64,000 nucleotides of DNA from contig CAJTRL010000011.1 in the NCBI GenBank assembly GCA_910578715.1, positions 9,447-73,446 on the forward strand, read 5' to 3'. The notes under the pieces were generated by a model. The model saw only the letters and a list, made by a program, of their open reading frames with translations, was not told the DNA's origin and searched no databases. A program made the translations under genes and the position numbers. Shown one piece after another: positions 8,650-16,900 of the stretch (positions are counted from its first letter, which is position 1; every line of letters begins with the position of its first letter). This DNA comes from an uncultured Lachnospiraceae bacterium. Its GTDB lineage: Bacteria > Bacillota > Clostridia > Lachnospirales > Lachnospiraceae.

Positions 8650-9922
8650 ATTGTTGCGTAATTGGGGACTGAAGCTCTGCTCCTTCCTGATTGCTGCCGT
8701 CTTATGGCTTATTGTGACGAATATCAACGACCCTGTCGGAACATTCAGAGTATATAATGTTCCGGTTACGATACAGAATGCAGACCTGATTACGAACAGC
8801 GGTCAGGTCTATGAAGTGCTGGACCATACGGATGTAATTGATGTCGTTACCATATCGGCGAAACGCTCGATTATAGACTCACTGGACGAAAGCAATATCA
8901 TTGCGGTTGCCGATATGAATGAGCTGACGAACCTGAATACGATTGCGATTAAACTTTCAACGAATAAATATAATGATAAGCTGGAAAGCATCAGGGGAAA
9001 TATTGATAATGTCAAATTGAATATTGAAGACGAAAAGACCAAGACGCTTCCTCTCCGGACGGTGACAATCGGTACCGTAAAAGAAGGCTATATGATTGGC
9101 GATATTACGACGGAGCAGAATCTGATTGAGATAACCGGACCGGAATCGGTGGTTTCCCAGGTAAAAAGGGCAGCGGCCACGGTAAATGTTTCCGGCTTTA
9201 CCAATAATATCGGAACCGATTCGGCAATCCGTCTGTATGATGAAAATGATAAAATCATCGATGTGGACAGTATTGTAAAGAATATCAATAAAGTGCGCGT
9301 TAATGTGGAAATTCTTGAATTGAAAACGGTAGATATTATCTGGAAAACGTCCGGTACGCCGGCAAGAGGCTATCTGGCCAACGGAGAGATTGAGGCGGGA
9401 AGGAACAGCATTACCATTGCGGGTAAGTCAAAAGCAATTGCCAACCTCTATTCCATTGAAATTCCCGAGACAGTTCTTGATATAACAGGCGTCACAGAGA
9501 ATCTGGAGACAATTGTGGATTTGACGGATTATCTGCCCGATGGTGTGATTCTGGCGGAAGAGGACTTCAAGGGTAAAGTAAACGTAATTGTCGGCGTGGA
9601 GCCTGTTGCGGAAAGAGTAATTGCATTCGATTTGAACAAAATCCAGCTGCTGAATATGCCGGAGGGATTTGATGTCGAACTGGATATGGAAGAGGATTCG
9701 TATGATATTACGCTTACCGGTCTGGAACGGGATTTGGATGCGCTGGATATCAATGCGATTCAGGCGTCTGTGGATATAACGGATTTAATGGAAGCAGAAG
9801 GATTAAACGAAATGAGCGCCGGAAACTATACGGTGGATGTGATATTTAACTTGGGAAATAACGCTGTATCACTAAAAAATAATTTTAGTATAAGACTAAA
9901 TATAACGGAGGCAGAATCATGA
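8639..9922 (+). CDS. cdaR: CdaA regulatory protein CdaR (YbbR domains)
   Basis: A 427-residue membrane-anchored regulator of CdaA. It has one N-terminal membrane helix (LKLCSFLIAAVLWLIVTNI, about residues 11-29) followed by an extracellular stretch of repeated YbbR beta domains, seen as recurring patterns such as DVVTISAKRSIIDSL, LIEITGPESVVSQVKRAAAT, SITIAGKSKAIANLYSIEIP and DITLTGLERDLDALDINAIQ. The translation overlap with both neighbours suggests coupled synthesis of the CdaA-CdaR-GlmM complex. Confidence 0.93.
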   Translation: MRNKLLRNWGLKLCSFLIAAVLWLIVTNINDPVGTFRVYNVPVTIQNADLITNSGQVYEVLDHTDVIDVVTISAKRSIIDSLDESNIIAVADMNELTNLNTIAIKLSTNKYNDKLESIRGNIDNVKLNIEDEKTKTLPLRTVTIGTVKEGYMIGDITTEQNLIEITGPESVVSQVKRAAATVNVSGFTNNIGTDSAIRLYDENDKIIDVDSIVKNINKVRVNVEILELKTVDIIWKTSGTPARGYLANGEIEAGRNSITIAGKSKAIANLYSIEIPETVLDITGVTENLETIVDLTDYLPDGVILAEEDFKGKVNVIVGVEPVAERVIAFDLNKIQLLNMPEGFDVELDMEEDSYDITLTGLERDLDALDINAIQASVDITDLMEAEGLNEMSAGNYTVDVIFNLGNNAVSLKNNFSIRLNITEAES

Positions 9923-11268
9923 GCAGATTATTTGGTACGGATGGCGTAAGGGGTGTTGCAAATGAAGAACTTACTCCACAGCTTGCGATGCAGCTGGGGC
10001 AGGCGGGAGCTTATGTGCTTTCCAAAGAAAATCAGCATAAACCTACGATTATGGTAGGCTGTGACACAAGAATTTCAGGGGATATGCTGGCGAACGCCCT
10101 GATGGCGGGAGCCTGTTCCGTCGGAGCAAATGCGGTTTTCGTCGGCGTTGTGCCCACACCGGCAGTTGCTTATCTGACAAGAAAATATAAGGTGGATGCG
10201 GGCGTCGTTATCTCGGCATCCCACAATCCGGTGGAATTTAACGGCATTAAGTTTTTTGACGGGAACGGTTATAAACTTCCGGATTCTCTGGAAGACGAAA
10301 TCGAAGAGCTGATTCGCAACGGTATGCAGGGAATTAAATTTCCTATCGGAGCGGGAGTCGGTAAAGTCAAATATCGTACCGATGCCAGGGAGGAATATAT
10401 TAATCACGCAATTCAGGCGGTTAAAGTGGATTTGACGGGGCTTAAGATTGTTGTGGACTGTGCGGAGGGCGCTTCCTACTATACATCCATCGAAGCCCTG
10501 AAAGAATCTGGTGCGGAAATTGTGGCGATTCATACGAACCCGGACGGAAGCAATATTAATGCGAACTGCGGTTCTACGCATATGGAAGAATTACAGGCGA
10601 GAGTTGTATATGAGAAAGCCAACCTGGGCCTTGCTTTTGACGGAGATGCGGACCGTCTGCTGGCAGTAGATGAAAACGGCAAAATTGTGGATGGCGACCA
10701 GATTATGGCAATTGTCGGCAATCATATGAAGGCACAGGGAAAATTAAAGCTCGATACAATTGTCGCTACGGTCATGAGCAATCTCGGATTTTTCCTGATG
10801 GGTGAAAAGAATGGCATTCATATTGAACAGACCAAAGTCGGAGACAGATATGTTCTGGAAAGAATGCGTGAAATGGGCGCAAGCCTTGGGGGCGAGCAGT
10901 CAGGACACATTATTTTTCTGGATGAGAATACGACGGGAGACGGCCTTCTCAGCGCGCTGCATCTTTTGAAAGTCGTTGTGGAGACGAAGAAATCGTTATC
11001 CGAACTGGCAAAGATTATGGAAGTGATGCCGCAGGCGCTTTTGAATGCCAAAGTGCCGAACCATAAGAAAGAACATTATATGGAATATCCTGAAATTGCG
11101 GATGCAATTGATGCGTTGAATAAGAAATTTGCCGGAGAAGGACGCGTTCTGATAAGGCCTTCCGGAACAGAGCCGCTTGTCCGTGTCATGATTGAAGGAA
11201 AAGACCAGAAAATGATAGAAGCGGAGGCCCGTAAACTGGCCGAACTGATACAGAATATTATGTTGTAA
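9919..11268 (+). CDS. glmM: Phosphoglucosamine mutase GlmM
   Basis: Converts glucosamine 6-phosphate to glucosamine 1-phosphate for UDP-GlcNAc, hence peptidoglycan. The 449 residues match the family length. Motifs in order: N-terminal RLFGTDGVRG, phosphoserine loop ISASHNP (Ser101 expected to carry the phosphate), metal loop FDGDADR, sugar-binding GGEQSGH and phosphate-binding RPSGTEPLVRVM near the C-terminus. Known from related organisms to inhibit CdaA by direct contact, which fits its place at the end of this operon. Confidence 0.97.
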   Translation: MSRLFGTDGVRGVANEELTPQLAMQLGQAGAYVLSKENQHKPTIMVGCDTRISGDMLANALMAGACSVGANAVFVGVVPTPAVAYLTRKYKVDAGVVISASHNPVEFNGIKFFDGNGYKLPDSLEDEIEELIRNGMQGIKFPIGAGVGKVKYRTDAREEYINHAIQAVKVDLTGLKIVVDCAEGASYYTSIEALKESGAEIVAIHTNPDGSNINANCGSTHMEELQARVVYEKANLGLAFDGDADRLLAVDENGKIVDGDQIMAIVGNHMKAQGKLKLDTIVATVMSNLGFFLMGEKNGIHIEQTKVGDRYVLERMREMGASLGGEQSGHIIFLDENTTGDGLLSALHLLKVVVETKKSLSELAKIMEVMPQALLNAKVPNHKKEHYMEYPEIADAIDALNKKFAGEGRVLIRPSGTEPLVRVMIEGKDQKMIEAEARKLAELIQNIML

Positions 11269-11291
11269 TCATATTCGGAAAATGGTATAGT
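11263..11291 (+). promoter_or_regulatory. Promoter of the HPr-like gene
   Basis: TTGTAA, 17 bp, TATAGT with an upstream TG (extended -10). The -35 box overlaps the glmM stop codon. Gives a leader of about 70 nt before the GGAGG site. Confidence 0.6.
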
Positions 11292-11367
11292 AAATAAGAA
11301 AGTATTTAAATCGGGGTTAAAATTCCATTAAGACCGGATATAAAATAAATTTGGAGGTATTGAGGGT

Positions 11368-11631
11368 ATGGTAAGTCAAAAAGTAGTCATTAAGAATCCT
11401 ACCGGGCTACACCTAAGACCAGCGGGCATCCTATGTAAGGAGGCAATGAAGTTTAAGTCTTTAATTACATTTTCGTTCAAAGAAAATACAGCGAATGCCA
11501 AGAGTGTATTGAGCGTGTTGGGAGCATGTGTGAAGTGCGGAGATGAAGTTGAGTTCGTTTGTGACGGCGAGGATGAAGAGGAAGCGTTAAAAGCCCTTAT
11601 CAATGCCATCGAGAGCGGTCTCGGAGAATAA
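11368..11631 (+). CDS. ptsH: HPr-family phosphocarrier protein
   Basis: An 87-residue HPr. The phosphoryl-accepting His15 is in the standard context TGLHLRPAG and the regulatory Ser46 follows lysine (NAKSVLSVLGA), so both Enzyme I-dependent and HPr-kinase-dependent phosphorylation look possible. The gene is monocistronic between its own promoter and a strong terminator, away from ptsI. Additional cysteines (Cys23, Cys54, Cys57) are not typical of HPr, so it may be a Crh-like or specialised paralogue rather than the main sugar PTS carrier. Confidence 0.85.
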   Translation: MVSQKVVIKNPTGLHLRPAGILCKEAMKFKSLITFSFKENTANAKSVLSVLGACVKCGDEVEFVCDGEDEEEALKALINAIESGLGE

Positions 11632-11641
11632 TGCTCAGGAT

Positions 11642-11669
11642 AAGCCCGTTGTATTGACGGGCTTTTTTT
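11642..11669 (+). terminator. Rho-independent terminator after ptsH
   Basis: Eight-base-pair stem AAGCCCGT/ACGGGCTT, 7-nt loop, then seven T. Confidence 0.92.
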
Positions 11670-11704
11670 CGTTCTAAAATTTTATAACGAATGGAGGAGA
11701 AATT

Positions 11705-13384
11705 ATGTTAAATTATCAGCGATATCGCAAAAATCCGGTGGTCGATTACCCGGAAAGGGAATGGCCGAACAAAGAAATTACGAAAGCGCCAGTCTGGTGC
11801 AGTGTGGACTTGCGGGACGGAAATCAGGCGTTAATTGACCCGATGATTGTACAGGAAAAAGTAGAATTTTTTAACTATCTGATAAAACTTGGCTTCAAGG
11901 AAATCGAAATCGGGTTTCCGGCGGCGAGCCAGATAGAATTTGATTTTCTGCGTCAGCTCGTAGACCGCAGAATGATACCGGACGACGTGGTGGTACAGGT
12001 GCTGACCCAGTGCCGGGAAGAACTGATTGACAGAACTTTTGAGTCGATAGAAGGCTGTAAACAGGCAATTGTGCATATTTACAATTCGACATCCACCTTA
12101 CAGAGAGATGTTGTTTTCAACATGAACAGAGAGCAGATTATCAATATTGCGGTGGAAGGCACGAAGATGGTAAAAGAGCGTGCAAAAAAATTCCCCGGCA
12201 AGATTATTCTGGAATACTCTCCGGAAAGTTTTACCGGCACGGAGCTGGACTTTGCGCTGGAAATCTGTACGGCGGTTCAGGAGACATGGGGAGCGGATAA
12301 AGACAATCCAATTATCATCAATCTTCCTTCCACGGTGGAAATGAATACACCGAATGTTTATGCAGACCAGATTGAATGGATGAATAAGCATTTTAAAAAC
12401 AGAGAAAGCATTATTTTAAGCGTACATCCGCATAATGACAGGGGAACCGGCGTTGCGAGTGCGGAACTTGCGATGCTTGCCGGAGCGGAGCGCGTTGAAG
12501 GAACCTTATTCGGAAACGGTGAGAGAACCGGAAATGTAGATATTTTGAATATTGCCTACAATATGTTTTCACAGGGCCTTGACCCGGAATTAAATATCGA
12601 GCATATTAATGAAAGCATTGAAATCTATGAAAGATGCTGCAAAATTCCGATTCATCCAAGACATCCTTACGCGGGTAAAATGGTGTTTACCGCTTTTTCC
12701 GGCTCCCACCAGGATGCCATCAACAAAGGCGTCAAAGCAATGAAAGAGCGGAACAGCCAGATTTGGCAGGTTCCATATCTGCCGATTGACCCGGCGGACA
12801 TCGGCAAAGAATATGAGCCGATTGTCCGGATTAATTCCCAGTCCGGCAAAGGCGGCGTCGCATTTATTATGGATACTTATTTTGGCTTCAAACTGCCCAA
12901 AGCAATGCACAAAGAATTTGCCAATGTCATTCAGGAGATTTCCGAGAAACAGGGAGAAGTTTCGCCCGACCAGATTATGGACTGCTTCCGCAAAGAATAT
13001 CTGGAGCGGAAAGAACCGATTCATTTCCGCAAACTGCGCGTGGATGATTTAAGCGACCACACAAAGACCGAATTTGATACGAGGGTAGCCGTAACTTATA
13101 CGGACCATGACGTGGAGAAAGTGTTTGAAGCGGTCGGCAATGGCCCGATTGACGCGGCGAAGAGGGGGTTACAGGAAGAACTTTCTGCCGATATCAAGAT
13201 TCTGGATTATGAGGAGCACGCGCTTCAGAGCGGTTCCAATTCCCAGGCGGCGGCCTATATCCATCTGCTGGATGTAAACAGCGGAAAGGTTACCTACGGC
13301 GTCGGCGTAAGTTCTAATATTACGAGAGCGTCCATCCGGGCAATTTTCTCGGCTGTCAACAGACTGGGGCTTGGGGAAAAGTAA
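11705..13384 (+). CDS. leuA: 2-isopropylmalate synthase
   Basis: First committed step of leucine synthesis: acetyl-CoA plus 2-oxoisovalerate to 2-isopropylmalate. The 559 residues fit the long (LeuA type 2) form. The TIM-barrel metal and substrate motifs are CSVDLRDGNQALIDPM near residue 35, SVHPHNDRGTGVASAELAML around 240 and GNGERTGNVD around 275; a C-terminal LeuA dimer/regulatory domain with the family-typical end (YGVGVSSNITRASIRAIFSA) follows. GGAGGAG lies before the ATG. It stands alone between two terminators; only about 35 bp separate it from the preceding terminator, so no T-box leader fits. Confidence 0.96.
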   Translation: MLNYQRYRKNPVVDYPEREWPNKEITKAPVWCSVDLRDGNQALIDPMIVQEKVEFFNYLIKLGFKEIEIGFPAASQIEFDFLRQLVDRRMIPDDVVVQVLTQCREELIDRTFESIEGCKQAIVHIYNSTSTLQRDVVFNMNREQIINIAVEGTKMVKERAKKFPGKIILEYSPESFTGTELDFALEICTAVQETWGADKDNPIIINLPSTVEMNTPNVYADQIEWMNKHFKNRESIILSVHPHNDRGTGVASAELAMLAGAERVEGTLFGNGERTGNVDILNIAYNMFSQGLDPELNIEHINESIEIYERCCKIPIHPRHPYAGKMVFTAFSGSHQDAINKGVKAMKERNSQIWQVPYLPIDPADIGKEYEPIVRINSQSGKGGVAFIMDTYFGFKLPKAMHKEFANVIQEISEKQGEVSPDQIMDCFRKEYLERKEPIHFRKLRVDDLSDHTKTEFDTRVAVTYTDHDVEKVFEAVGNGPIDAAKRGLQEELSADIKILDYEEHALQSGSNSQAAAYIHLLDVNSGKVTYGVGVSSNITRASIRAIFSAVNRLGLGEK

Positions 13385-13401
13385 TAGAATGATTATTATA
13401 T

Positions 13402-13436
13402 AATCTGTGGGCAATATATCTGCCCACAGATTTTTA
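13402..13436 (+). terminator. Terminator after leuA
   Basis: Perfect 12-bp stem AATCTGTGGGCA/TGCCCACAGATT with a 7-nt loop and a T-rich tail. The near-symmetrical AT flanks may also stop the convergent glycosyltransferase transcript. Confidence 0.92.
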
Positions 13437-13458
13437 TATATTTAAGAAAATGAATAGT

Positions 13459-14172
13459 TTATGAAATTTTCTTGTTTAAGGTTCTAAAATCGTTCAAAGC
13501 CTTTAGTCCCAGTTTCATAATTTTTCGCATATTAATGGAATTAACCCCGCCCTGTCTTGGCCTGAATGTGACAGGAATATATTTAATCGTGCAGTTTTTC
13601 TTCGTATAAATAACGGTTAAAAGAACATTTGATAAATGATAATTTGGGGGAACCAGAGAAATATATTTTTTCAAAGTAGACGCATTCATTAGCCGGAAGG
13701 GTGTATTGGCATCTGTAACGTTCACATGAAAGCAGAGTTGTATAACGGCTTTCAAAGTTCGAGTTACAATGATGCGCGAAAAACCGTCCTGTCTGTTGTT
13801 TCGCCAACCAATCACCATGTCATAGTTGTTGCGTACTTCCCAAAATTGTGCAAATTCGGAAGGCAGTGTCTGACCATCGGAGTCTGTCTGAAAAATAAAA
13901 TCAGCGCCATGTGACAGTGCATAACGATAGGCCCATAGAACGGTCGCTCCATGACCGCGGTTTTCTTTCGTAAGAGGAATCAAAAGAGGTCGTGAGACGG
14001 CACATTTGCATATTTTATCATAGGTTTCATCAGTACTTCCGTCATCAACTATAATTAACCGGGATGTTCCGCCAGCATTATGCTGTTCGATAATTGGATA
14101 CCAGTCATCGATAACTTGTTCAATATTTTCCGCTTCGTTGTAGGCGGGAATTGTAATAAATAATTTATCCAT
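13459..14172 (-). CDS. Family 2 glycosyltransferase (dolichol-phosphate-mannose synthase-like)
   Basis: A 237-residue GT-A fold enzyme. It begins MDKLFITIPAYNEAENIEQV, followed by IIVDDGSTDETYDKI, TKENRGHGATVLWAYRYALS and the metal-binding FIFQTDSDGQTLPSEF; the closing QGGVNSINMRKIMKLGLKAL resembles the RxGGxSK region of polyprenyl-phosphate glycosyltransferases. No membrane helices are evident. GGAGG 5 bp before the ATG at 14172 decides that start over 14211. It stands alone, without sugar-nucleotide or flippase genes, so donor and acceptor cannot be named. Confidence 0.85.
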   Translation of the reverse strand: MDKLFITIPAYNEAENIEQVIDDWYPIIEQHNAGGTSRLIIVDDGSTDETYDKICKCAVSRPLLIPLTKENRGHGATVLWAYRYALSHGADFIFQTDSDGQTLPSEFAQFWEVRNNYDMVIGWRNNRQDGFSRIIVTRTLKAVIQLCFHVNVTDANTPFRLMNASTLKKYISLVPPNYHLSNVLLTVIYTKKNCTIKYIPVTFRPRQGGVNSINMRKIMKLGLKALNDFRTLNKKIS

Positions 14173-14537
14173 AGCTTCCTCCATAGAAATCTCTTGCGAA
14201 GAAAAATACATTAATAGTTGATGCCGGACGGGCTAAAAAATTATGGCAATAATCAAGGAATTTTAGCCATGTAAGAAAAAGATGATAATTAGAATTTTGT
14301 GATACGCCGTTCTTCCTGTATTATAATAGTGACGTATTTATAAGTAAGAGACTTTTCTTGTATTTATGAGATTTATTGTAACAAACATATCTATAAAATG
14401 CAATTTATAAATTAGCCTCTTTAAATGAACTATAAAGAAGGCGCGCAGGATTGCCACATTATTGTAGAAAAGCGGACGTTTGTATGGTAAAATAATAAAG
14501 TCATATTTTGACGTCTGCAAGAAACGGAGGTATTATT
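14173..14537. other. AT-rich divergent intergenic region with hairpin and promoters
   Basis: No gene seen. It holds an inverted repeat GGCTAAAA (14231-14238)/TTTTAGCC (14261-14268), a TATAAT box at 14322-14327 whose surroundings read almost the same on both strands (TATTATAATA), and a weaker TAAAAT box at 14488-14493 about 45 bp before the sirtuin start. These would serve the divergent glycosyltransferase and cobB genes. Confidence 0.5.
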
Positions 14538-15257
14538 ATGGGGCGTGAATTGGAACAGTTAAATGAAATTATTCAGAACAGCGATAATATCGTTTTCTTC
14601 GGGGGCGCGGGCGTTTCCACCGAAAGCGGCATACCGGATTTCAGGAGTGTGGACGGACTGTATAATCAGAAATACGATTATCCGCCGGAAACGATTTTGA
14701 GTCATACTTTTTACAGACAGAAAACAGACGAATTTTACAGATTTTACCGGGATAAGATGCTCTGTCTCGATGCGAAGCCCAATGCGGCGCATTTAAAGCT
14801 CGCGGAATGGGAGCAGAAGGGTAAACTGAAAGCGGTGGTTACCCAGAACATCGACGGCCTTCATCAGGCCGCCGGGAGTAAAGTAGTGCTGGAACTGCAC
14901 GGTTCTGTGCATCGAAATTACTGTGAGGACTGTGGGAAATCCTACGATGCGGAATACATTCTGCATTCGGAAGGCGTGCCGGCCTGTACCTGCGGCGGCA
15001 GCATCAAACCGGATGTTGTCCTGTACGAAGAAGGACTGAACCAGAAGACACTGGAAGATGCAGTGCGGTATATCAGCGAAGCGGACGTTCTGATTATCGG
15101 CGGAACTTCGCTTGCGGTTTATCCGGCGGCGGGCCTGATTGACTATTATCGGGGGAATAAGCTCATATTGATTAACAAGACGCCGACGCCCCGGGACCGG
15201 GTGGCGGATTTGGTCGTACAGGGAAGCATCGGGGAAATTTTCAGCGCTTTGTCGTAA
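14538..15257 (+). CDS. cobB: SIR2-family NAD-dependent protein deacylase
   Basis: Removes acyl groups from lysine using NAD. The 239 residues contain the NAD-binding FFGGAGVSTESGIPDFRS, the TQNIDGLHQAAGS loop, the catalytic His in LELHGSVHRNYCEDCG, four zinc cysteines (CEDC and CTCGG), IKPDVVLYEEGL (class U/III-like bacterial pattern) and IIGGTSLAVYPAAGLIDYY. GGAGGT lies 6 bp before the ATG at 14538, which is preferred over 14508. Monocistronic; a perfect 14-bp palindrome follows the stop. Confidence 0.93.
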   Translation: MGRELEQLNEIIQNSDNIVFFGGAGVSTESGIPDFRSVDGLYNQKYDYPPETILSHTFYRQKTDEFYRFYRDKMLCLDAKPNAAHLKLAEWEQKGKLKAVVTQNIDGLHQAAGSKVVLELHGSVHRNYCEDCGKSYDAEYILHSEGVPACTCGGSIKPDVVLYEEGLNQKTLEDAVRYISEADVLIIGGTSLAVYPAAGLIDYYRGNKLILINKTPTPRDRVADLVVQGSIGEIFSALS

Positions 15258-15271
15258 CGTTTCCGGAAACG
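15258..15271. repeat. Perfect 14-bp palindrome after cobB
   Basis: CGTTTCCGGAAACG begins directly after the TAA of cobB, 38 bp before the next start. No T run follows, so it is more likely a protein-binding or mRNA-end structure than a terminator. Confidence 0.5.
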
Positions 15272-15308
15272 GATAGAAAATCTTTCAACTTTGATTTGAG
15301 GGGCAAAA

Positions 15309-15497
15309 ATGGATATTCAGGTAGGCGATATTATAAAATTAAAAAAGCAGCATCCATGTGGTTCCAAAGAATGGGAAGTATTGCGCATCGGAGCGGATTT
15401 CCGCTTAAAATGCAAAGGCTGCGGGCATCAGATTATGATTGCCCGCAGACTGGTGGAGAAGAATATCAGGGAAATCGTTGAGGGGAAGAGGGTTTAG
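15309..15497 (+). CDS. DUF951-family small protein
   Basis: A 62-residue basic protein with the DUF951 pattern: DIQVGDIIKLKKQHPCGSKE, WEVLRIGADFRLKCKGCGHQ and an arginine/lysine-rich end. The three cysteines (one in HPCG, two in CKGC) could bind a metal. GAGGGG precedes the ATG. This family commonly lies just upstream of rpsF in Firmicutes, and here it is 155 bp before rpsF but outside that gene's promoter. Function unknown; nucleic-acid binding is suggested only by composition. Confidence 0.85.
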   Translation: MDIQVGDIIKLKKQHPCGSKEWEVLRIGADFRLKCKGCGHQIMIARRLVEKNIREIVEGKRV

Positions 15498-15530
15498 TTG
15501 CCGTTTTTTGAAAAAATTTCTTTTTTGGAA

Positions 15531-15562
15531 TTGAAAATTCCGGAATACTATGGTATTATAAT
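15531..15562 (+). promoter_or_regulatory. Probable promoter of rpsF-ssb-rpsR
   Basis: TATAAT at 15557-15562 in the context TGGTATTATAAT, with TTGAAA at 15531-15536. Spacing is 20 bp, longer than ideal, so the -35 assignment is uncertain. A second TATAAT lies at 15575-15580. Confidence 0.45.
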
Positions 15563-15599
15563 AGTCCGTGATGTTATAATGTAACAAACAGTTAAATAT

Positions 15600-15640
15600 C
15601 CTTGCTCCTTCCGTACCAGGAGGGGCCAGAGACCAAAAGG
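15600..15640 (+). promoter_or_regulatory. S6:S18-binding leader motif of rpsF mRNA
   Basis: In the rpsF leader a stem CTCCT (15605-15609)/AGGAG (15618-15622) encloses TCCGTACC. The CCG next to ACC within a short hairpin is the core of the mRNA element that S6:S18 complexes bind to repress their own operon in many bacteria. It lies 30-47 nt before the start codon, the usual place. Identified by eye, not by covariance search. Confidence 0.6.
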
Positions 15641-15651
15641 AGGTAACAGGC

Positions 15652-15945
15652 ATGAACAAATATGAATTAGCCGTTGTTGTCAGTGCAAAAATCGAAGATG
15701 ACGAGAGAGCTGCCACAGTAGAAAAATGCAAGGCGCTTATCGAAAGATTCGGTGGACAAGTTACGAATGTTGATGACTGGGGTAAGAGAAGATTAGCTTA
15801 CGAAGTACAGAAAATGAAAGAAGCATTCTACTACTTTATCCAGTTCGACGCTGAAAGCACTGTCCCGGCAGAGATTGAGAGCCGTGTTCGTATTATGGAC
15901 AATGTAATCAGATACTTGTGCGTGAGACAAGACGAGAAAAAGTAG
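15652..15945 (+). CDS. rpsF: 30S ribosomal protein S6
   Basis: A 97-residue S6 of the small-subunit platform, where it pairs with S18. Typical opening MNKYELAVVVSAKIEDDERA and the conserved WGKRRLAYEVQKMKEAFYYF core. AAGGAGG precedes the ATG. First gene of the rpsF-ssb-rpsR operon, in the order found across bacteria; the leader carries a candidate autoregulatory S6:S18 site. Confidence 0.98.
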   Translation: MNKYELAVVVSAKIEDDERAATVEKCKALIERFGGQVTNVDDWGKRRLAYEVQKMKEAFYYFIQFDAESTVPAEIESRVRIMDNVIRYLCVRQDEKK

Positions 15946-15957
15946 AAAGAGGTACTT

Positions 15958-16401
15958 ATGAATAAAGTTATCCTTATGGGGCGTTTGACGAGAGACCCTG
16001 AAGTAAGGTACTCTCAGGGGGAAAACGCGACGGCAGTTGCCAGATATACATTAGCTGTTGACCGAAGATTTAACCGGAACGGAGATGAAAATACTGCGGA
16101 TTTTATTGGCTGTGTTGCCTTTGGCAGGTCGGCGGAATTTGCAGAGAAATATTTCCGTAAGGGAATCAAGATTGCGATTACGGGCCGCATTCAGACGGGC
16201 AGTTATACCAACAAAGACGGCGTCAAAGTATATACGACGGACGTTGTTGTGGAAGACCAGGAATTTGCGGAGAGTAAGAACAGCAGTGCGGCGGGGGACG
16301 GAGGATTCTCCGGTGGAAGCAGCAGGCCGGCCCCGGCAGCAGCGGGCGACGGATTTATGAATATTCCGGATGGAATCGATGAGGAACTGCCATTCAACTA
16401 A
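15958..16401 (+). CDS. ssb: Single-stranded DNA-binding protein
   Basis: A 147-residue SSB. OB fold at residues 1-105 (MNKVILMGRLTRDPEVRYSQ, FIGCVAFGRSAEFAEKYFRK, KIAITGRIQTGSYTNKDGVK), then a glycine/serine/alanine-rich tail and an acidic C-terminal tip (GIDEELPFN) similar to the DDDLPF motif that recruits partner proteins. Twelve bp after rpsF and 22 bp before rpsR, so co-transcribed with the two ribosomal proteins. Confidence 0.97.
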   Translation: MNKVILMGRLTRDPEVRYSQGENATAVARYTLAVDRRFNRNGDENTADFIGCVAFGRSAEFAEKYFRKGIKIAITGRIQTGSYTNKDGVKVYTTDVVVEDQEFAESKNSSAAGDGGFSGGSSRPAPAAAGDGFMNIPDGIDEELPFN

Positions 16402-16423
16402 TTTTTGATAGGAGGTAAATGAT

Positions 16424-16687
16424 ATGGCTTATAATAAAACAGAAAAGCCTGATTTCCCTGCAAAGAGAAAAGGCGGAATCCGCAGAAGGAAAAAAGTCTG
16501 TGTATTTTGTGGAAAAGACAACTTAATTGACTACAAAGATGTTAATAAGTTAAAGAGATATGTATCTGAGAGAGGCAAAATTCTGCCCAGAAGAATTACC
16601 GGAAACTGCGCAAAACATCAGAGAGCGCTGACGGTAGCAATCAAACGCGCAAGACATGTGGCTCTGATGCCTTATGTTCAGGATTAA
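16424..16687 (+). CDS. rpsR: 30S ribosomal protein S18
   Basis: An 87-residue S18 with the conserved [35 protein letters not shown] core and basic C-terminus ([20 protein letters not shown]). The CxxC near residue 26 suggests the zinc-binding version. AGGAGG precedes the ATG and a strong terminator follows 40 bp after the stop. Confidence 0.98.
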   Translation: MAYNKTEKPDFPAKRKGGIRRRKKVCVFCGKDNLIDYKDVNKLKRYVSERGKILPRRITGNCAKHQRALTVAIKRARHVALMPYVQD

Positions 16688-16726
16688 GCGCGGTTTTTTC
16701 AAGGAATGATATAAGACAGTATCTTC

Positions 16727-16759
16727 AAAGGCGGAGCAGTAAAAGGCTCCGCCTTTTTT
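16727..16759 (+). terminator. Terminator after rpsR
   Basis: Perfect 11-bp stem AAAGGCGGAGC/GCTCCGCCTTT, 8-nt loop, T run. Confidence 0.92.
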
Positions 16760-16900
16760 AACTATATGATGTCAAAAAATGGAGAAATGAAACTATATAT
16801 AGATGTGGCGCGTTTTGCCAAAAAATGTTATACTTATGATGTTGTGTAATAGAAACTGGGGAAGTATGTGTACGGGTAAAAATACGAATAAGAGGCTATT

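Noticed and set aside
11670..11704. T-box or leader attenuator for leuA
   Set aside because: Only about 35 bp separate the ptsH terminator from leuA, too short for a T-box.
16801..16850. Promoter for gdpP from TTGCCA and TATACT boxes
   Set aside because: The boxes are only 8 bp apart and other pairings are poor, so no promoter is called.
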